Shown piece after piece: positions 34,140 through 45,799 of a stretch of DNA of 64,000 nucleotides. Both the position numbers and the translations under genes were made by a program. Origin of the DNA: Anomaloglossus baeobatrachus (Eukaryota; Chordata; Amphibia; Anura; Aromobatidae); NCBI RefSeq assembly GCF_048569485.1, contig NC_134354.1, positions 512,812,280 to 512,876,279 of the forward strand, written 5' to 3'. The number at the start of each line of letters is the position of its first letter. The first letter of the stretch is position 1. A model generated the notes under the pieces. It was not told where the DNA came from. It worked only from the letters and a program-made list of their open reading frames with translations, and searched no databases.

Positions 34140-36997
34140 TTGTGAATGAATTTGAGTGACCGTAACTAATCCAAGCAAAAGCTTCACCCCTATGACTGAA
34201 ACCTAAGGTATGTACTGCATTCACCTAAATATATATAGTCTTTTTTTAAATTAATATGTGGAATTATTAAAAAAAAAAAACAAAACACAGCATTTTGAAC
34301 CCACAGGTGCCTCACATAATTTTATAACACTGGCACATGGAAATATAACACTTCAGTAGTAAAAATGCAATTTTTTTTTATTGCTTGCAAATTTGTCAGT
34401 TATACAAGGGTTAGTAGGCGAAACTGGACCCTACAATTTATTGCCCAAAGTCTTCCGAACGTGTTGAAGCCCTATCTGTCATCAGAAACTACTGTTTGGC
34501 CACGTTAGGGCTGAGCAGGAAGGAGCGCTATTTGGAGCACAGATTTTGCTAGAATAGTTTGCACACAGCATTTGCGACCCCCTAAAGTGCCAGAACAGCA
34601 GAAAAAAAAAACCAGTGACCCCATTGTAGAAATTGCACCTGTCACTGAATTCTTCTGCTGCTACAGTAACTAACTATTTTGTACATTCACACCAGGTTTG
34701 TTGTTCTGGAAAATTGCAAACATGCCAGTTATATGCCCATACATTGTGCCCAACTTGTGCTTCTGGAGACATGCACCTCATAATTTAAGTGCACACTCCC
34801 CACTAAAATAATGGCAAACGGATAAGGCACAGTGGGGCACAGGAGGAGAGAGGGCATATGTATTTGGGAGTGCAGATTTCACTGAATTTTATTTGGGTAG
34901 TGGGAGCCATGTCGATTTTCCAGAATCTTTGTTGTACAAGTAAAGCCTGCTTTACACGTTGCAATTTCGCATATGATATCGTATGCGATTTGCAACGCCC
35001 CCATCGTATGTGCGGCACGTTCAATTTGTTGAACGTGCCGCATAAACTATTAACCCCCGTCACACGTACTTACCTACCATACGACCTCGATGTGGGTCGC
35101 GAACGTACACTTCCTGGAGTGGGAGGGATGTTCGGCGTCACATCGACGTCACGCGGCAGCCGACCAATAGAAGCGGAGGGGCGGAGATGAGCGGGACGTA
35201 AACATCCCGCCCACCTCCTTCCTTCCGCATTGCCGGCTGGAGTCGCAGGAGGCAGGTAAGATCTGTTCAATGTTCCCGGGGTGTCACACACTGCGATGTG
35301 TGCTGCCTCGGGAACATTGAACAACCTGACGTGCAATTCGTCAGGATTCAACGACGTATATGCGATTAACGTTTTAACGTTCAATCGCACGTACCTGTCA
35401 CACACCACAATGTACCTTACGATGCCGGATGTGCGTCACTTACGACGTGACCCCGCCGACACATTGTAAGATATATTGTAGCGTGTAAAGCAGTGACAGG
35501 TGATGGACCTGAGTGGGGGCTAGTTTTGTGAGGGATAAGTTAGGGGGGTTTTATTGGTAACATTTTGGGGTATATAACGTTTTGTGATCACCTTCAGTAT
35601 AAGGGGTTTCCGTGTAAATCCCACAAAAATGCGATTCAGACAAAACCTACGACGGAACCACTCCCTATAATGAGGCAAATGGAGTCACTTTGGACTCAGT
35701 TGGAGTCTGTTCCGGTAGCATCCATCTGCCAAGGACGGGTTGTCCACACTAGTGTGCTAAAAATGCACCTAAAATAATGGGACACCGCTGGAACAAAGTG
35801 ACTCCATCTGCTTCATTATAGCGAGTGGTTCCATTGAGGGTTTTTTGTCTGAATAGCATTTTTTGAGCGTTATAGTCAGACAGAAATACAAGAATAGATT
35901 TTAGTTTTACGCCGTTTTTTGTGCAGTAGAAGTGATAAAACTGCTTTATTCTTCGGGTCAGTGCGATTACAGCAATACCACATTTACATGATTTTTCTGT
36001 TTTGATAATATCACATGATAAAAATGCTCTTTAATAACCAAAGTTTTTTTCCATTGCCATATTCTGAGAGCTGTAACTTAATTTTTTTTTGACAGACAGA
36101 GCTCTGAGGCCTTATTTTTTGTGCAATGCGTTCAAGATTTTTTGGTACCATTTTGGGACAGTGTTTTTTGATCAGTTTTTATTCAGAATGAACAAAAAAA
36201 CAGCAATTTTTTTTTTATGCTTTGCTACTTTTACACACTAAAACCATATTTTTCAAAAATTATTTTGTTTTTGAATCGCCATATTCTAAGAGCTGTAACT
36301 TTTTTTTTTTTTTCCCCCTAATGAGCCAAAAACTTGTTTTTTGCGGGATGGTTTGGCGTTTTCATTTATTACTGTTTTTATAGTGTTAGCGTACAGAGTA
36401 AATGTGAACATTTTATAGTTTGGGTTGTTACAGATCCCGCGATTTACCAATACTAATTATGTGTGTTTTTTTTTTGTTTTTATAAAAAGGTTGCGTTTTT
36501 AGTGGCAAAAAAAGGGTTTTCGTGATTTGTGTGCTTTTTTTCTGTGTTTTTATACTTTTATACACGTTATGTAACTTTTTTTTAATGGCAGTTAGATCTG
36601 ATGGCAAACAAAAAAAAAAGAAACAAAAAAACAACCTCTGCCTGTTAGATACTTCTATAAGCATGGTCTAACAGGTCACTATACCCTGGGGTCATCAGAT
36701 GACCTTTGAGTACCATGGCAACCATTGGCACCCGCGATTATAATTACGGAGGAAGGTGGGGGGGCAATGGTAATAAAGGGTGTCTTTTAACTCCGTTTCA
36801 ACCACTTAGATGTTGCTGTTGTGATTGATAGCTGCATTTAAGGGGTGAAGAGGACTGAAGCCAAAAGGTTGTAATATACAGCTGTCACCTGCGGGATTTT
36901 CGCCTGCAGGGGGCTCTATTTACTTATTCCTGATTAGCAATAAGGGAATAGGGCCCTTTAATGGCCACTGTTTTAATGTGTATCGGCGGTTAAGGGG
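34140..36997. mobile_element. Degenerate TTAA-type element with CCCCTT ends
   Basis: The right end reads GCGGTTAAGGGGTTAA (36990-37001), an inverted form of the TTAACCCCTT start of the large element at 51501. Bases 34380-34640 share 'aggaaggagcgctatttgg' and 'gtgaccccattgtagaaa' with that element's 380-bp units. The left end could not be fixed. MITE H6 is inserted in it. Confidence 0.4.
34944..35493. mobile_element. TWA-flanked MITE (PIF/Harbinger-like), copy H6
   Basis: TAA precedes 34944. The ends AGCCTGCTTTACACGTTGCA and GTAGCGTGTAAAGCAG are inverted, the right one slightly truncated. A CCAAT/GC-box block lies at 35161-35190, and the centre contains the palindromic 'gttcaatttgttgaac'. Confidence 0.68.
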
Positions 36998-37103
36998 TTA
37001 AGATTAGTATTTCTATTATATTGTATGGGGGAACAAAAATTATTATTGTGCACTGATCACATGTAGGCCTCTCGCATGGCATTATTTTTTCCATACTACT
37101 TAC

Positions 37104-37159
37104 CTTGCATTGGAAAGGTTGTCCTCTATAGACACATCTTCAAAGATTTCTTTACTAAC
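37104..37159 (-). CDS. OFD1: OFD1 coding exon (penultimate)
   Basis: Acceptor tttttttag, then VSKEIFEDVSIEDNLSNA plus two bases of a Ser codon, then donor gtaagt. 56 bp, phase 0 in, phase 2 out. Acidic, Ser-rich C-terminal tail sequence typical of this part of OFD1; no catalytic motif. Confidence 0.72.
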
Positions 37160-37545
37160 CTAAAAAAATAAAAATAAATCCCAAAACATTAAAATTCACA
37201 CAAGCCAACGTGGTTGAAAAAAAAAAAATCTAAAGCAACAGACAACCCCCGCTTTCTGGAAAGGATAAAAGTTCATATTTACACTATCCAGACACTAGTA
37301 TCTCTGATCTCTGTGCGAGAGGAAGTCCTTGCAGTCCAATGTATACTGCACCCTACAGCTACGGGGACGTGTGCGAGATAATTGGTGATGGATTTCCCAC
37401 AGCCAAACTGTTGTCATGTACAGATGTAACTCCATAATGGCTTTGTACAGCTTCCCACATAATATATTTCCAATGTTGTACTTCAGAAAAAGAGGTTGCA
37501 GTATATATCCATTTTGGACTTGATAAGCAGTGTTATAGGGGTACA

Positions 37546-38631
37546 TTAAAGGGAATCGATCAGCAGGTTTTTGCTATATAATCAGAGCAGCATAACATAG
37601 GGAAATAAATCCTGATTCCAGGGATGTATCACTTACTGGTTTGTTTGGTGTATTTTTCATAGAATAGTGTATATGTTTTCTCTGATGTATCTGTAGCAGT
37701 GCTAAGGATTAAACTGTGTATGACGCTTCCCTGATCCTTAGGGTACCTTCACACTTTAGCGATGCAACAGCGATCCGACCAGCGATCTGACCTGGTCAGG
37801 ATCGCTGCTGCATCGCTACATGGTCGCTGGTGAGCTGTCAAACAGGCAGATCTCACCAGCGACCAGTGACCAGCCCCCAGCGACGTGCAAGCGATGCTGC
37901 GCTTGCACGGAGCCGGCGTCTGGAAGCTGCGGACACTGGTAACTAAGGTAAACATCGAGTATGGTTACCCGATGTTTACCTTAGTTACCAGCTCACACCG
38001 CTTAACTTAGCGTGTGCAGGGAGCAGGAACCGGCACTGGCAGCGTGAGAGCTGCGGAGGCTGGTAACGAAGGTAAATATCGGGTAACCACCTTGGTTACC
38101 CGATGTTTACCTTGGTTACAGCTTACCGCAGGCTGTCAGACGCCGGCTCCTGCTCCCTTCACATTCAGGATTGTTGCTCTCTCGCTGTCACACACAGCGA
38201 TGTGTGCTTATCAGCGGGAGAGCAACAATAAAAAAACGAACCAGCACTGTGTGTAACGAGCAGCGATCTCACAGCAGGGGACAGATCGCTGCTCAGTGTC
38301 ACACACAGCGAGCTAATGAGGTCACAAAAAACGTGACTCAGCAGCGATCTCAGTAGCGATCTCGCTGTGTGTGAAGTACCCCTTAAATGGCAGCTACTTG
38401 CGTACACTGTGAGTTGTCAGCAACCTCCTAATCAGTGGTAGGCTTACATAGATTAGCTGGTCTGGGCTGCTTCTTAACTGTTGTCCTAAAATGTTAATTT
38501 GCTGATAAAATGCAGATTGTATTGAAATTACAGCACACAGCCTAATAAGTGACACATCCATGGAATATGGCTCATCCCCTATATTAAGGTACTCTTAGAA
38601 TAGCAAAAACCTGCTGACAGATTATTTTTAA
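37546..38631. mobile_element. T2-type MITE split by MITE H7
   Basis: The left end TTAAAGGGAATCGATCAGCA and the right end 'caaaaacctgctgacagat', then ttaa at 38628-38631. The interior matches the copy at 25504 ('aatcctgattccagggatg'). Bases 37741-38382 are a separate MITE with its own TTA duplication, so the T2 unit is about 0.44 kb without it. Confidence 0.72.
37741..38382. mobile_element. TWA-flanked MITE (PIF/Harbinger-like), copy H7
   Basis: TTA on both sides (37738-37740, 38383-38385). The ends GGGTACCTTCACACTTTAGC and GTGTGTGAAGTACCCC are inverted. It contains two copies of a palindromic GGTAAACATCGGGTAACC module (37944-37990, 38061-38121) shared with H3 and with the MITE at 48925. Confidence 0.78.
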
Positions 38632-38651
38632 GACAATTATTGTCTCCTTAC

Positions 38652-38780
38652 CTTATCAGACTTTTCCTCATTTCTGTTCTGAAGGAGCAACTGCATGTAC
38701 CTGTCCAAGGGATTTACTTCTGGGTTACCGTCCTTTAGGCTTTCCTCTTGAACATCACGTAATGTTTTAGTTACAAAAGC
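38652..38780 (-). CDS. OFD1: OFD1 coding exon
   Basis: Acceptor tctgttttaag, 43 codons AFVTKTLRDVQEESLKDGNP ... DRYMQLLLQNRNEEKSDK, donor gtaagg. The central NPLDRYMQLLLQ aligns with the NPLEKYM.. segment near the C-terminus of vertebrate OFD1 (from memory), the best single match in the chain. Phase 0 at both ends. Confidence 0.78.
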
Positions 38781-38857
38781 CTTAAAACAGAGAAGCCATA
38801 ATATGGATACTGATAAAGTATACTGAAATTTCTAGAATGATGGTTTCTTAACACTTA

Positions 38858-39448
38858 GAGGTACTTTGCACACTACGACATCGCAGGTGCGATGTCGGTA
38901 GGGTCATGTCGAAAGCGATGCACTTCCTGCGTTGCTCTCGACATCATAGTGTGTAAAGCCTAGATGATATGACGCTTTTGCGCTCGTTAATCATAATCGT
39001 ATCATCGGTGCAGCGTCGGCGAAAACCATAATTACGCTGACGCGACGGTCCGATGTTGTTCCTCGCTCCTGCGGCAGCACACATCGCTGTGTGTGAAGTC
39101 GCAAGAGCGAGGAACATCTCCTACCGGCGTCACCGCGGCTCCCGTTGGATATGCGGAAGGAAGGAGGTGGGCGGGATGTTTACATCCCGCTCATCTCCGC
39201 CCCTCCGCTCCTATTGGCCAGCTGTCGTGTGACGTCGCTATGACGCCGCACGGCCCGCCCCCTTAATAAGGAGGCGGGTCGCCGGCTAGAGCGACGTCGC
39301 AGGGCAAGGTGAGTGCATGTGAAGCTGGCGTAGCGATAATTTTCGCTACGCCAGCTATCACCACATATCGCTGCTGCAACAGGGGCGGGGATTATCGCGC
39401 TCGGCATCGCAGCATCGGCTTGCGATGTCGTAGTGTGCAAAGTACCCC
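38858..39448. mobile_element. TWA-flanked MITE (PIF/Harbinger-like), copy H8
   Basis: TTA on both sides (38855-38857, 39449-39451). The ends GAGGTACTTTGCACACTACG and GTAGTGTGCAAAGTACCCC are inverted. A GC-box/inverted CCAAT block lies at 39192-39220. It sits about 75 bp upstream of the OFD1 exon acceptor at 38780. Confidence 0.78.
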
Positions 39449-39451
39449 TTA

Positions 39452-39954
39452 ATCTATAGTAACAGAAGTTTGATTTCCTATGCTAAACTCTAAAAGGTGC
39501 CCATGGACACCTTCAATAGCGGACAGCTATTTCTCACTTTCCCCTGATGAACATGCACACTCGGTTCATCTGAGCATCCATTTGTTTTCATTGGGGAGAA
39601 AGCCACTGTCAGACACTCCTGGTGCTGACTTATCTTTCCGGTCAACAACTTATTGCCAACAATAAGGATTCCAGGATGAAATTCAACCTGCCTGGTCCTA
39701 CTTAACTCAAACATGTCAGCTGGTCTTGCTGAAATTAAAGGGTTAAAATGACTGTGCCAATTTTGTGTGCTCTTGTTGCATTTTCATCTTCTGTCTTAAG
39801 CCATACTGCAGAGCTATAGGGCCTCTGGGTGTTGCCATAAAGGTTCCATAGTATATCATTGAGCTATTGTCACGAGTGTGTCAAGGGCTGATATGATTTC
39901 ATGGGGAGGGGATCTGGGGTCAGGTCACAGCAATTTTGTGGATCGCAGATATGC
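39452..39954. other. OFD1 intron sequence, nothing recognised
   Basis: Between MITE H8 and the 2.1-kb MITE; no exon-like or repeat structure seen. Confidence 0.4.
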
Positions 39955-39958
39955 TTAA

Positions 39959-42046
39959 GGCTATGTGCACACGTTGCGTTTTTTCCCGCGGAAACGCTGC
40001 ATTTAGAACTGCAGTGTTTCAGTGCCAAATAGCATGCGTTCAGCTTCCTCAGCAAAGTCTATGAGAAAGGCGAAAAATCAATGCACACGCTGCGTATCTA
40101 AACTCAGCATTCTGGATGCCAAAAATCGGTGCGGAAAAAGAAGCAGCATGTCACTTCTTTTGTGCGTTGTAGCTGCGTTCTCCCCCCATTGAAATCAATG
40201 ATGTGGGTCAGAACGCAGCTACACCGCAGTTCGCTGCATTTTTGTTGCGGTCCGCATGCTTTATCGGCATACAGAACGCAGGCATTTTACCTGGAAGTGA
40301 GGTCAAGAGGTTTCCTGTTGACCTCACTTCCTGGCAAAGTTCAGGAAAGCCGGAGTCGCCAAAGTGCCCGCCCCGCCCCCCCCCCCTCCCGAAAATCCAA
40401 CATGGCCGCGCGCACAGCAGCGCACTGGCTGCCCTACTCCTCTGTTTCTGTCGCATGTGCAATAACACATGCGACAGAAAACTGCTCCCCAGGCCCTGCC
40501 AGGTCACCCCCTATTCCCGCCCGGTGTCCTCCGGTAACCCCCGTACCTGTCACAGCGCTGATCCCCCGCGGCCCCCTCCTTCACAGTGCGCGCTGGTCAC
40601 ATGTGCCGAGCAGCTGACAGCTTCCTGTGTTCAGTGTAAGCTGCGCTGGCTGCTGCTCGGCACACTACAGCTGTGACCCGGGGAGAGTGGGTGCAGATTC
40701 TTTGCACCCACTCTCCTCAAATGGAGGGTCTGCACTACTAGAAAATGGGGGACACGTTCCCTGAGTGTGCCCCCCATATTCTAGAAGGTCCAGAGGCGAT
40801 GTGGGACGTCAAAAATGGATACTGCGGACCCAATTTCTTTTCTTTTCAATAAATTGGTGAAAGAGGATATGTTTTTGGGGAGTGTTTTTTCAAATAATTT
40901 TTTTTTTTTTGTAGTCAATTTTTTTTGCTATTACTGTCAATTAGTTATGTCTGGTATCAAATAGACGCCGTGACATTACTAATTGTTGGGCTTGATGCCA
41001 GGTGACATTACACATCTGGTATCAACCCCATATATTACCCCGTTTGCCACCGCACCAGAGCAACGGGATGAGTTGGGGTGAAGCCCCAGGATTGGCGCAT
41101 CTAATGGATGCGCCACTTCTGGGGCGGCTGCGGCCTGCTATTTTTAGGCTGGGAACAGTCCAATAACCATGGCTCTTCCCATCCTGAGAATACCAGACCC
41201 CAGCTGTCAGCTTCACCTTGGCTGGTGATCTAATTTGGGGAGGACTCCACGTTTTTTTTTATTTAATTATTTATGAATAAAAAAAAAACAGCTTTGGGAG
41301 CCCTCCAAATTGATCACCAGACAAGATGAAGCTGTCAGCTGTGGTTTGCAGGCTACAGCTGTCTGCTTTACCCTGACTGGCTATTAAAAATAGGGGGGAC
41401 TCCACGTCATTTATTTTAATTATTTTTTTTTTTTGGGCTAAATACAAGGCTACGCACCCTTTAGTGCCACATGAATGGCACTAAAGGGCGCCAGCTTAGA
41501 ATATGCAGGGGGGGGGTGGGACGTTATATATATGTTTGACATCCATTGACACATTTTTGGCTGTGTGCCCACAATCGGGGTTTGCAGCGTTATGGGCGCA
41601 GAGTGTTTTCCCTGCGTCCATAATGCTGCGTTGTGCAGTAGAAGCACAGTGGAAGGATTTTTAGAAATCCCGTGCCCACTGGGCTTCTTTACTCCGCAGA
41701 AAAAACTGACCTGTGGCGCGGCTTCACGAGCCTCAGCATGTCAATTTTTTTGCTGCGGAGATGAGTGTTCTCTGCACGTAGAATAGAGCAAGTCCACAGC
41801 AGCCTGAACCCAAATCGTGGGCAGGGGCAGCTGCGTTCTCCCGTGGACAACACTCACATCTCTGCAGGAAGGCTGGCAGTGTGTACTGGATGTACTGTGG
41901 CACTGTCACTGGATCATGTGGTCAAAAACGCACCTGATGAAAACGCATGCGGTTTTTCCCAAAACGCATTGTTTACAATTGTCCCCTCTGCCAGAGGGTG
42001 CGTTTTTCCCTGCACTGAAAAAAAAACGCAACGTGTGCACATAGCC
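39959..42046. mobile_element. Large (2.1-kb) non-autonomous element with GGCTATGTGCACACG ends
   Basis: The ends GGCTATGTGCACACGTTGCG and CGCAACGTGTGCACATAGCC are near-perfect inverted repeats, flanked by TTA (39955-39957, 42047-42049). The interior has no transposase. It includes a GC-rich block (40340-40680) and a stretch (40990-41270) matching 2750-3130 in inverse orientation. Long frames at 40129-40676 are GC-driven. Confidence 0.72.
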
Positions 42047-42395
42047 TTAGTGCCAGCTCGTTGTTTACTCTGAGTTGGAGCGTATTTAATTCCATCAGGT
42101 ACTGAAGGGGTTCTCTACCAGGTAGTTGTAACCTCAGCTGCTGCCACTTCATTCTGCTATAAATATCCACTCCTCACCCCTCCCTATGCCGGCTATAGCT
42201 CAGACCTACGCTGACCATGTTGAAAGAGCTTGTCGCTGCATAGCTGTGATGCACTTCTTAACAGATAAAACCAACACCGAAAAACAATCCCAAACTATAG
42301 ACTTTATGCGATTTTGTTACTTTTTCCGTGACACACTGGACATTAGATTCCCTGTAGGCCATATTACTCCAGGGTCATTATTTCACACCCTAGAG

Positions 42396-43813
42396 TAGAG
42401 GTCTCAAACACACGCCCCTGAGGCTGCTGCTTGCGGCCCGTGGTTCCCTTGATGATCGCGGCCGATGGAGAGGCTACAGCTGTCTGTGCTTTATTTTAGA
42501 TGATTTGCCACCCTCTGTGCACAGCTATCGCAGCCGCCAGTCAATCAAGAGCTGAAGTGTATGATGTCACCTGCTGCCTCTGATCAGCCGGCGGCTGCTG
42601 CCTGTACTTGTGCAGCACTTTACTCTGCACAGCGCGTCTGAAGAAAAGTACATGATCACCAAGGGGGCTGCAGACCGCAAGAAGAGGACTCAAGGGAATG
42701 GAGGCAGCCAGGTAAGAAGGGTGGTGATGTATCTTCCGGCCCCGGGGAGACATCCGGCGACCGCAGTGCTCGGGCTGGCTGCCAGCACTTAAATCCACGC
42801 CTACACATAGAGTTCTGTACTAAGCGCTGCGTCAAGGGCAAGTTCATCTGTGCGTGGAGCTAGTGCGCCATGTGAAGAGCTCCTGTCCCACAGATGAAGA
42901 GAAGAGCTGAACCACCAACATCTCGCCGAGCTGTATGGTCCCCCACCCCCAGCATTGCCTGTAATACCCACAGAATAGTCTATACCCCCAACCCCAGTGC
43001 TGTCTGCACCCCCAGTCCTGCCTATATACCCTCAGAACTGTGTGTTCTCTGACCCCAGTGTTGTATACACCCCCAGAACTGTCTGTCCCCCCCAACCCCA
43101 GTGCTGTATACCTTCCCAGAAGTCTGTTTCCTGACTTCAGTGCTGTATACCCCTCCGGAACTCTGTCATCCCCCACCCCAGTGCTCTATACCCCCAGAGC
43201 TGTATGAATTGTGTGTGTGTGTGTGTATGAATTGTGTGTGTGTGTATATAATGAAACAATAGGCGAGACTACTACATGTCATTGCTACAAGAAGAGGACC
43301 AGCAAAGGGGACATTAATACAAGAGCACCAGCGTTTGCACATTTGTAAAAGGGGACAATGATGGGCACATTACTACAGGAGGGGTACAAGGATGGAGTAC
43401 ATTATTTCTAGGGGACAAGGATAGGCACTTTACAACAGGATGGGGCACATTACTTCAGGATGGGGCACTTTTGTACAAGAAGGGGAACAGGATGGGGTAC
43501 ATTACTAAAAGATGAGGACCAGGATGGAAAAATTACTACAAGATGTTGGCCAAAATTACTACATGGTGCAAATTGTAATATTACTTACAAAAAGGGAACA
43601 AAATGTAAACATAAAAATAAAGCATTTTTTTTCAGCATTAAAAATGTTTTTACATCTAAAGAAAACAAAGTGCAGATTTGTTATAATAAACAAGCAAAAT
43701 CTGTTCAAAAACAGTGATCCAAAGTTGTAAGAGGAATAAATGGTACCACTGAAAACGTCACTTGGTCCTGCAAAGAATGCGGCCCATATACCCAGCTGAG
43801 TTTGAGACCCCTG
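42396..43813. mobile_element. hAT-type non-autonomous element with 8-bp TSD
   Basis: CCCTAGAG is repeated on both sides (42388-42395, 43814-43821), the 8-bp duplication typical of hAT transposons. The ends TAGAGGTCTCAAAC and GTTTGAGACCCCTG are inverted. The interior holds a C-rich minisatellite ('cagtgctgtatacccc' units, 42950-43200), a (GT)n run and an A/G-rich 'ggggcacattac' minisatellite (43300-43560). No transposase. The right duplication begins 7 bases inside the intron from the OFD1 exon donor. Confidence 0.88.
43208..43252. repeat. (GT)n microsatellite
   Basis: Two short gt runs separated by 'atgaatt', inside the hAT element. Confidence 0.85.
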
Positions 43814-43827
43814 CCCTAGAGGGTTAC

Positions 43828-43934
43828 CTCTGCTTTCTCTTGTGCTTCTGATCTTTCTCCTATTGATTCTTCCTTGTTCTCCTGGGGAAGAATGTCCATG
43901 TCTTTGACCGAATTATCTTTTTCTTTACTGCTTA
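43828..43934 (-). CDS. OFD1: OFD1 coding exon
   Basis: After acceptor tttctatttag, two bases finish a Leu codon started by the exon at 50146. Then SSKEKDNSVKDMDILPQENK, EESIGERSEAQEKAE and donor gtaacc. 107 bp, Glu/Lys-rich and low-complexity, as expected for the poorly conserved C-terminal region of OFD1. A hAT insertion begins just past the donor. Confidence 0.7.
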
Positions 43935-44499
43935 CTAAATAGAAAGACAAATGATTCTTTAGTACATAATCTCTGACCCCTTAAAAGCTGCAGCCTATAC
44001 ATATATGAAAGATTCATACTATTAATAAAGCAATGGTTTTAGCTTCACACCCAATATGTCCTTGAGTGTAATAATTTGTGCAAGCATATACATGAAGATA
44101 CTCGACTATACAGACAAAAAAAATAATAATAGAGATAAAAATCAAACACGCCTGAAGCTGCGGCAAGTTGGGTTTTCCCTCTCTGTTCTTCTTGTGTCTC
44201 CTGAACGTAAATGGCACCATTAATATCTTTTTTTCTCCTCATTAAAAAGCATTACGATAACCATTCAGCTAGGAGCTGTATACATTATCATAAAAAGTGA
44301 GGAAAAAAAAGCGTCATATCTTGTTCTACATGGACACTGCTGAAAAAGTCACATGTGACTTAAACAAAGTATCTGTTGTAAAGAAGACTCATCTATGATA
44401 GAATGAATTTGCCTTGGACGTTGGATTGGGACAGTCACTATTTAGGACACTATGTAGTCCTCCATCCTCCTGTATGAACTGCAGTGTTTACAAATACAT
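43935..44499 (-). other. OFD1 intron sequence, nothing firm
   Basis: A frame at 44141-44220 looks mildly exon-like on the - strand but lacks a usable donor; see rejected items. Confidence 0.45.
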
Positions 44500-44505
44500 A
44501 CAGTG

Positions 44506-45198
44506 GAACCTTGGTTAACGAGAACAATCCGTTCTGGGAGTGTGCTTGTTAACCAAGTTACTTGTCTAGCAAAGCAAGATTTCCCATAGGAAATCACTGC
44601 AATGCAGACAATTCGTTCCACAACTAGTTACATATCCCATCCTGGTCCCCTATTCTGCCATTCCACACATGCACAAAAACAAACACATATTATGCTCACC
44701 TTACCTTCCGTTCCCTCGCCGGCCTCCTGGTTCTTGTAGTTCGCCGGTACGGGCTGTGTATCGGGTAACCATCTCGACCGATGCCAGAACTTCCACTGCT
44801 AGAGCGCTGACGTCAAAGGCAGGAGCCGCTTTCCTCTGATTAGCCAACGCGCTGCCTTTGAGTAGCAGGTAACAGCGGAAGTTCCTCCCTCGTCGCGATG
44901 GTTACTCGATACACATCCTGTAGCGGCGAACAAGAAGAACCATGAGGCCGGCGATGGAACGGAAGGAAAAGTGAGCATAATATGTGTGCGTGCGTGTTTG
45001 TTTTTGCCTGTTCGTGTGTGTTTGTGCAGACTGCAAGAGTGGGTTAGAGTGCGGTGGATGTACGGAACCGGAAGTGTATGCGGTGAGTATTTTGCTCGTA
45101 CGGCAAATCTTGCTCTTAAACTGAGTTACAAATTTACAGCAAGCTTTGCTCGTATAGCGAAATACTCGCTAACTGGGTTACTCGATGTTCCACTGTAT
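44506..45198. mobile_element. Mariner/pogo-like MITE with TA flanks
   Basis: The ends CAGTGGAACCTTGGTTAACG and GGGTTACTCGATGTTCCACTG are inverted repeats directly flanked by TA. Subterminal repeats alternate 'cgagtatttcgctatacgag'-like sequence on both sides. Non-coding. Pogo/Tigger-type is inferred from the CAGTGGAACC ends. Confidence 0.65.
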
Positions 45199-45799
45199 TA
45201 CAATCTGCTTCCTGGGCACTGTGGCTCACATACGGCTATACATTGTCAATCCGCCTCCCAGCTATCTTCTCTCAGAGCTGCAGGTAGCGCTAAGTAATGA
45301 TACTGCCCAACACCACTCCTGCGGCGGCGGCTGAGATCTCTGCAAGCAGAAATGGCACATGGAAAATCAAACAGAATTTTTGAATCAATAGAAATGTTTC
45401 TGTCTTGGGGTCAGATGAATATGAATAATAATCCTCCCCTTTCCCCATCTGATTGTTACAATGAATGCATATCAAAAGCCCTTTGCAGCATTCTTACTCC
45501 TCAAGAGGTGTTCAGCATTAGAAGGTTATTGCAAAAATAATACAATATTCCTTATCCATGTAATAGGGAATAACTTACTGATCACTGGAGGTTTGACTTT
45601 GATTCTCAGAATGGGACTCTAGGACTTGGGAACCTGGTTCTGTAGAGCCCAGGCTTTGAAGGAGCGAATATGCACATGCTCAGCCTCCGCTACAATGATT
45701 GTCTATTGGACTGTTGGAAAAGCCTGAAAGCTGTACTTGGCTTTTTTTTGACAGTTCCAGATTTTTTTTTGATAATTATGGATATCCCCTATTCTTTAC
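45199..45799. other. OFD1 intron sequence, nothing recognised
   Basis: No exon or bounded repeat seen between the mariner-like MITE and the next T2 element. Confidence 0.4.

Larger units (their letters stand above)
32215..37103 (-). other. OFD1 last intron, repeat-filled
   Basis: About 4.9 kb holding two TWA-flanked MITEs (33335-33819, 34944-35493) and part of a TTAACCCC-type element ending near 36997. Bases 32760-33330 and 33830-34140 show no feature I can name. Confidence 0.7.

Noticed and set aside
40129-40676. Overlapping frames of 162 and 157 residues
   Set aside because: GC-rich interior of the 2.1-kb MITE; two frames open over the same bases and no motif.
44141-44220. Possible extra OFD1 exon (QETQEEQRGKTQLAAAS) on the - strand
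   Set aside because: A plausible acceptor (ttacgttcag) but no GT donor after it (GCGTGT), and the neighbouring exons already join in phase without it.
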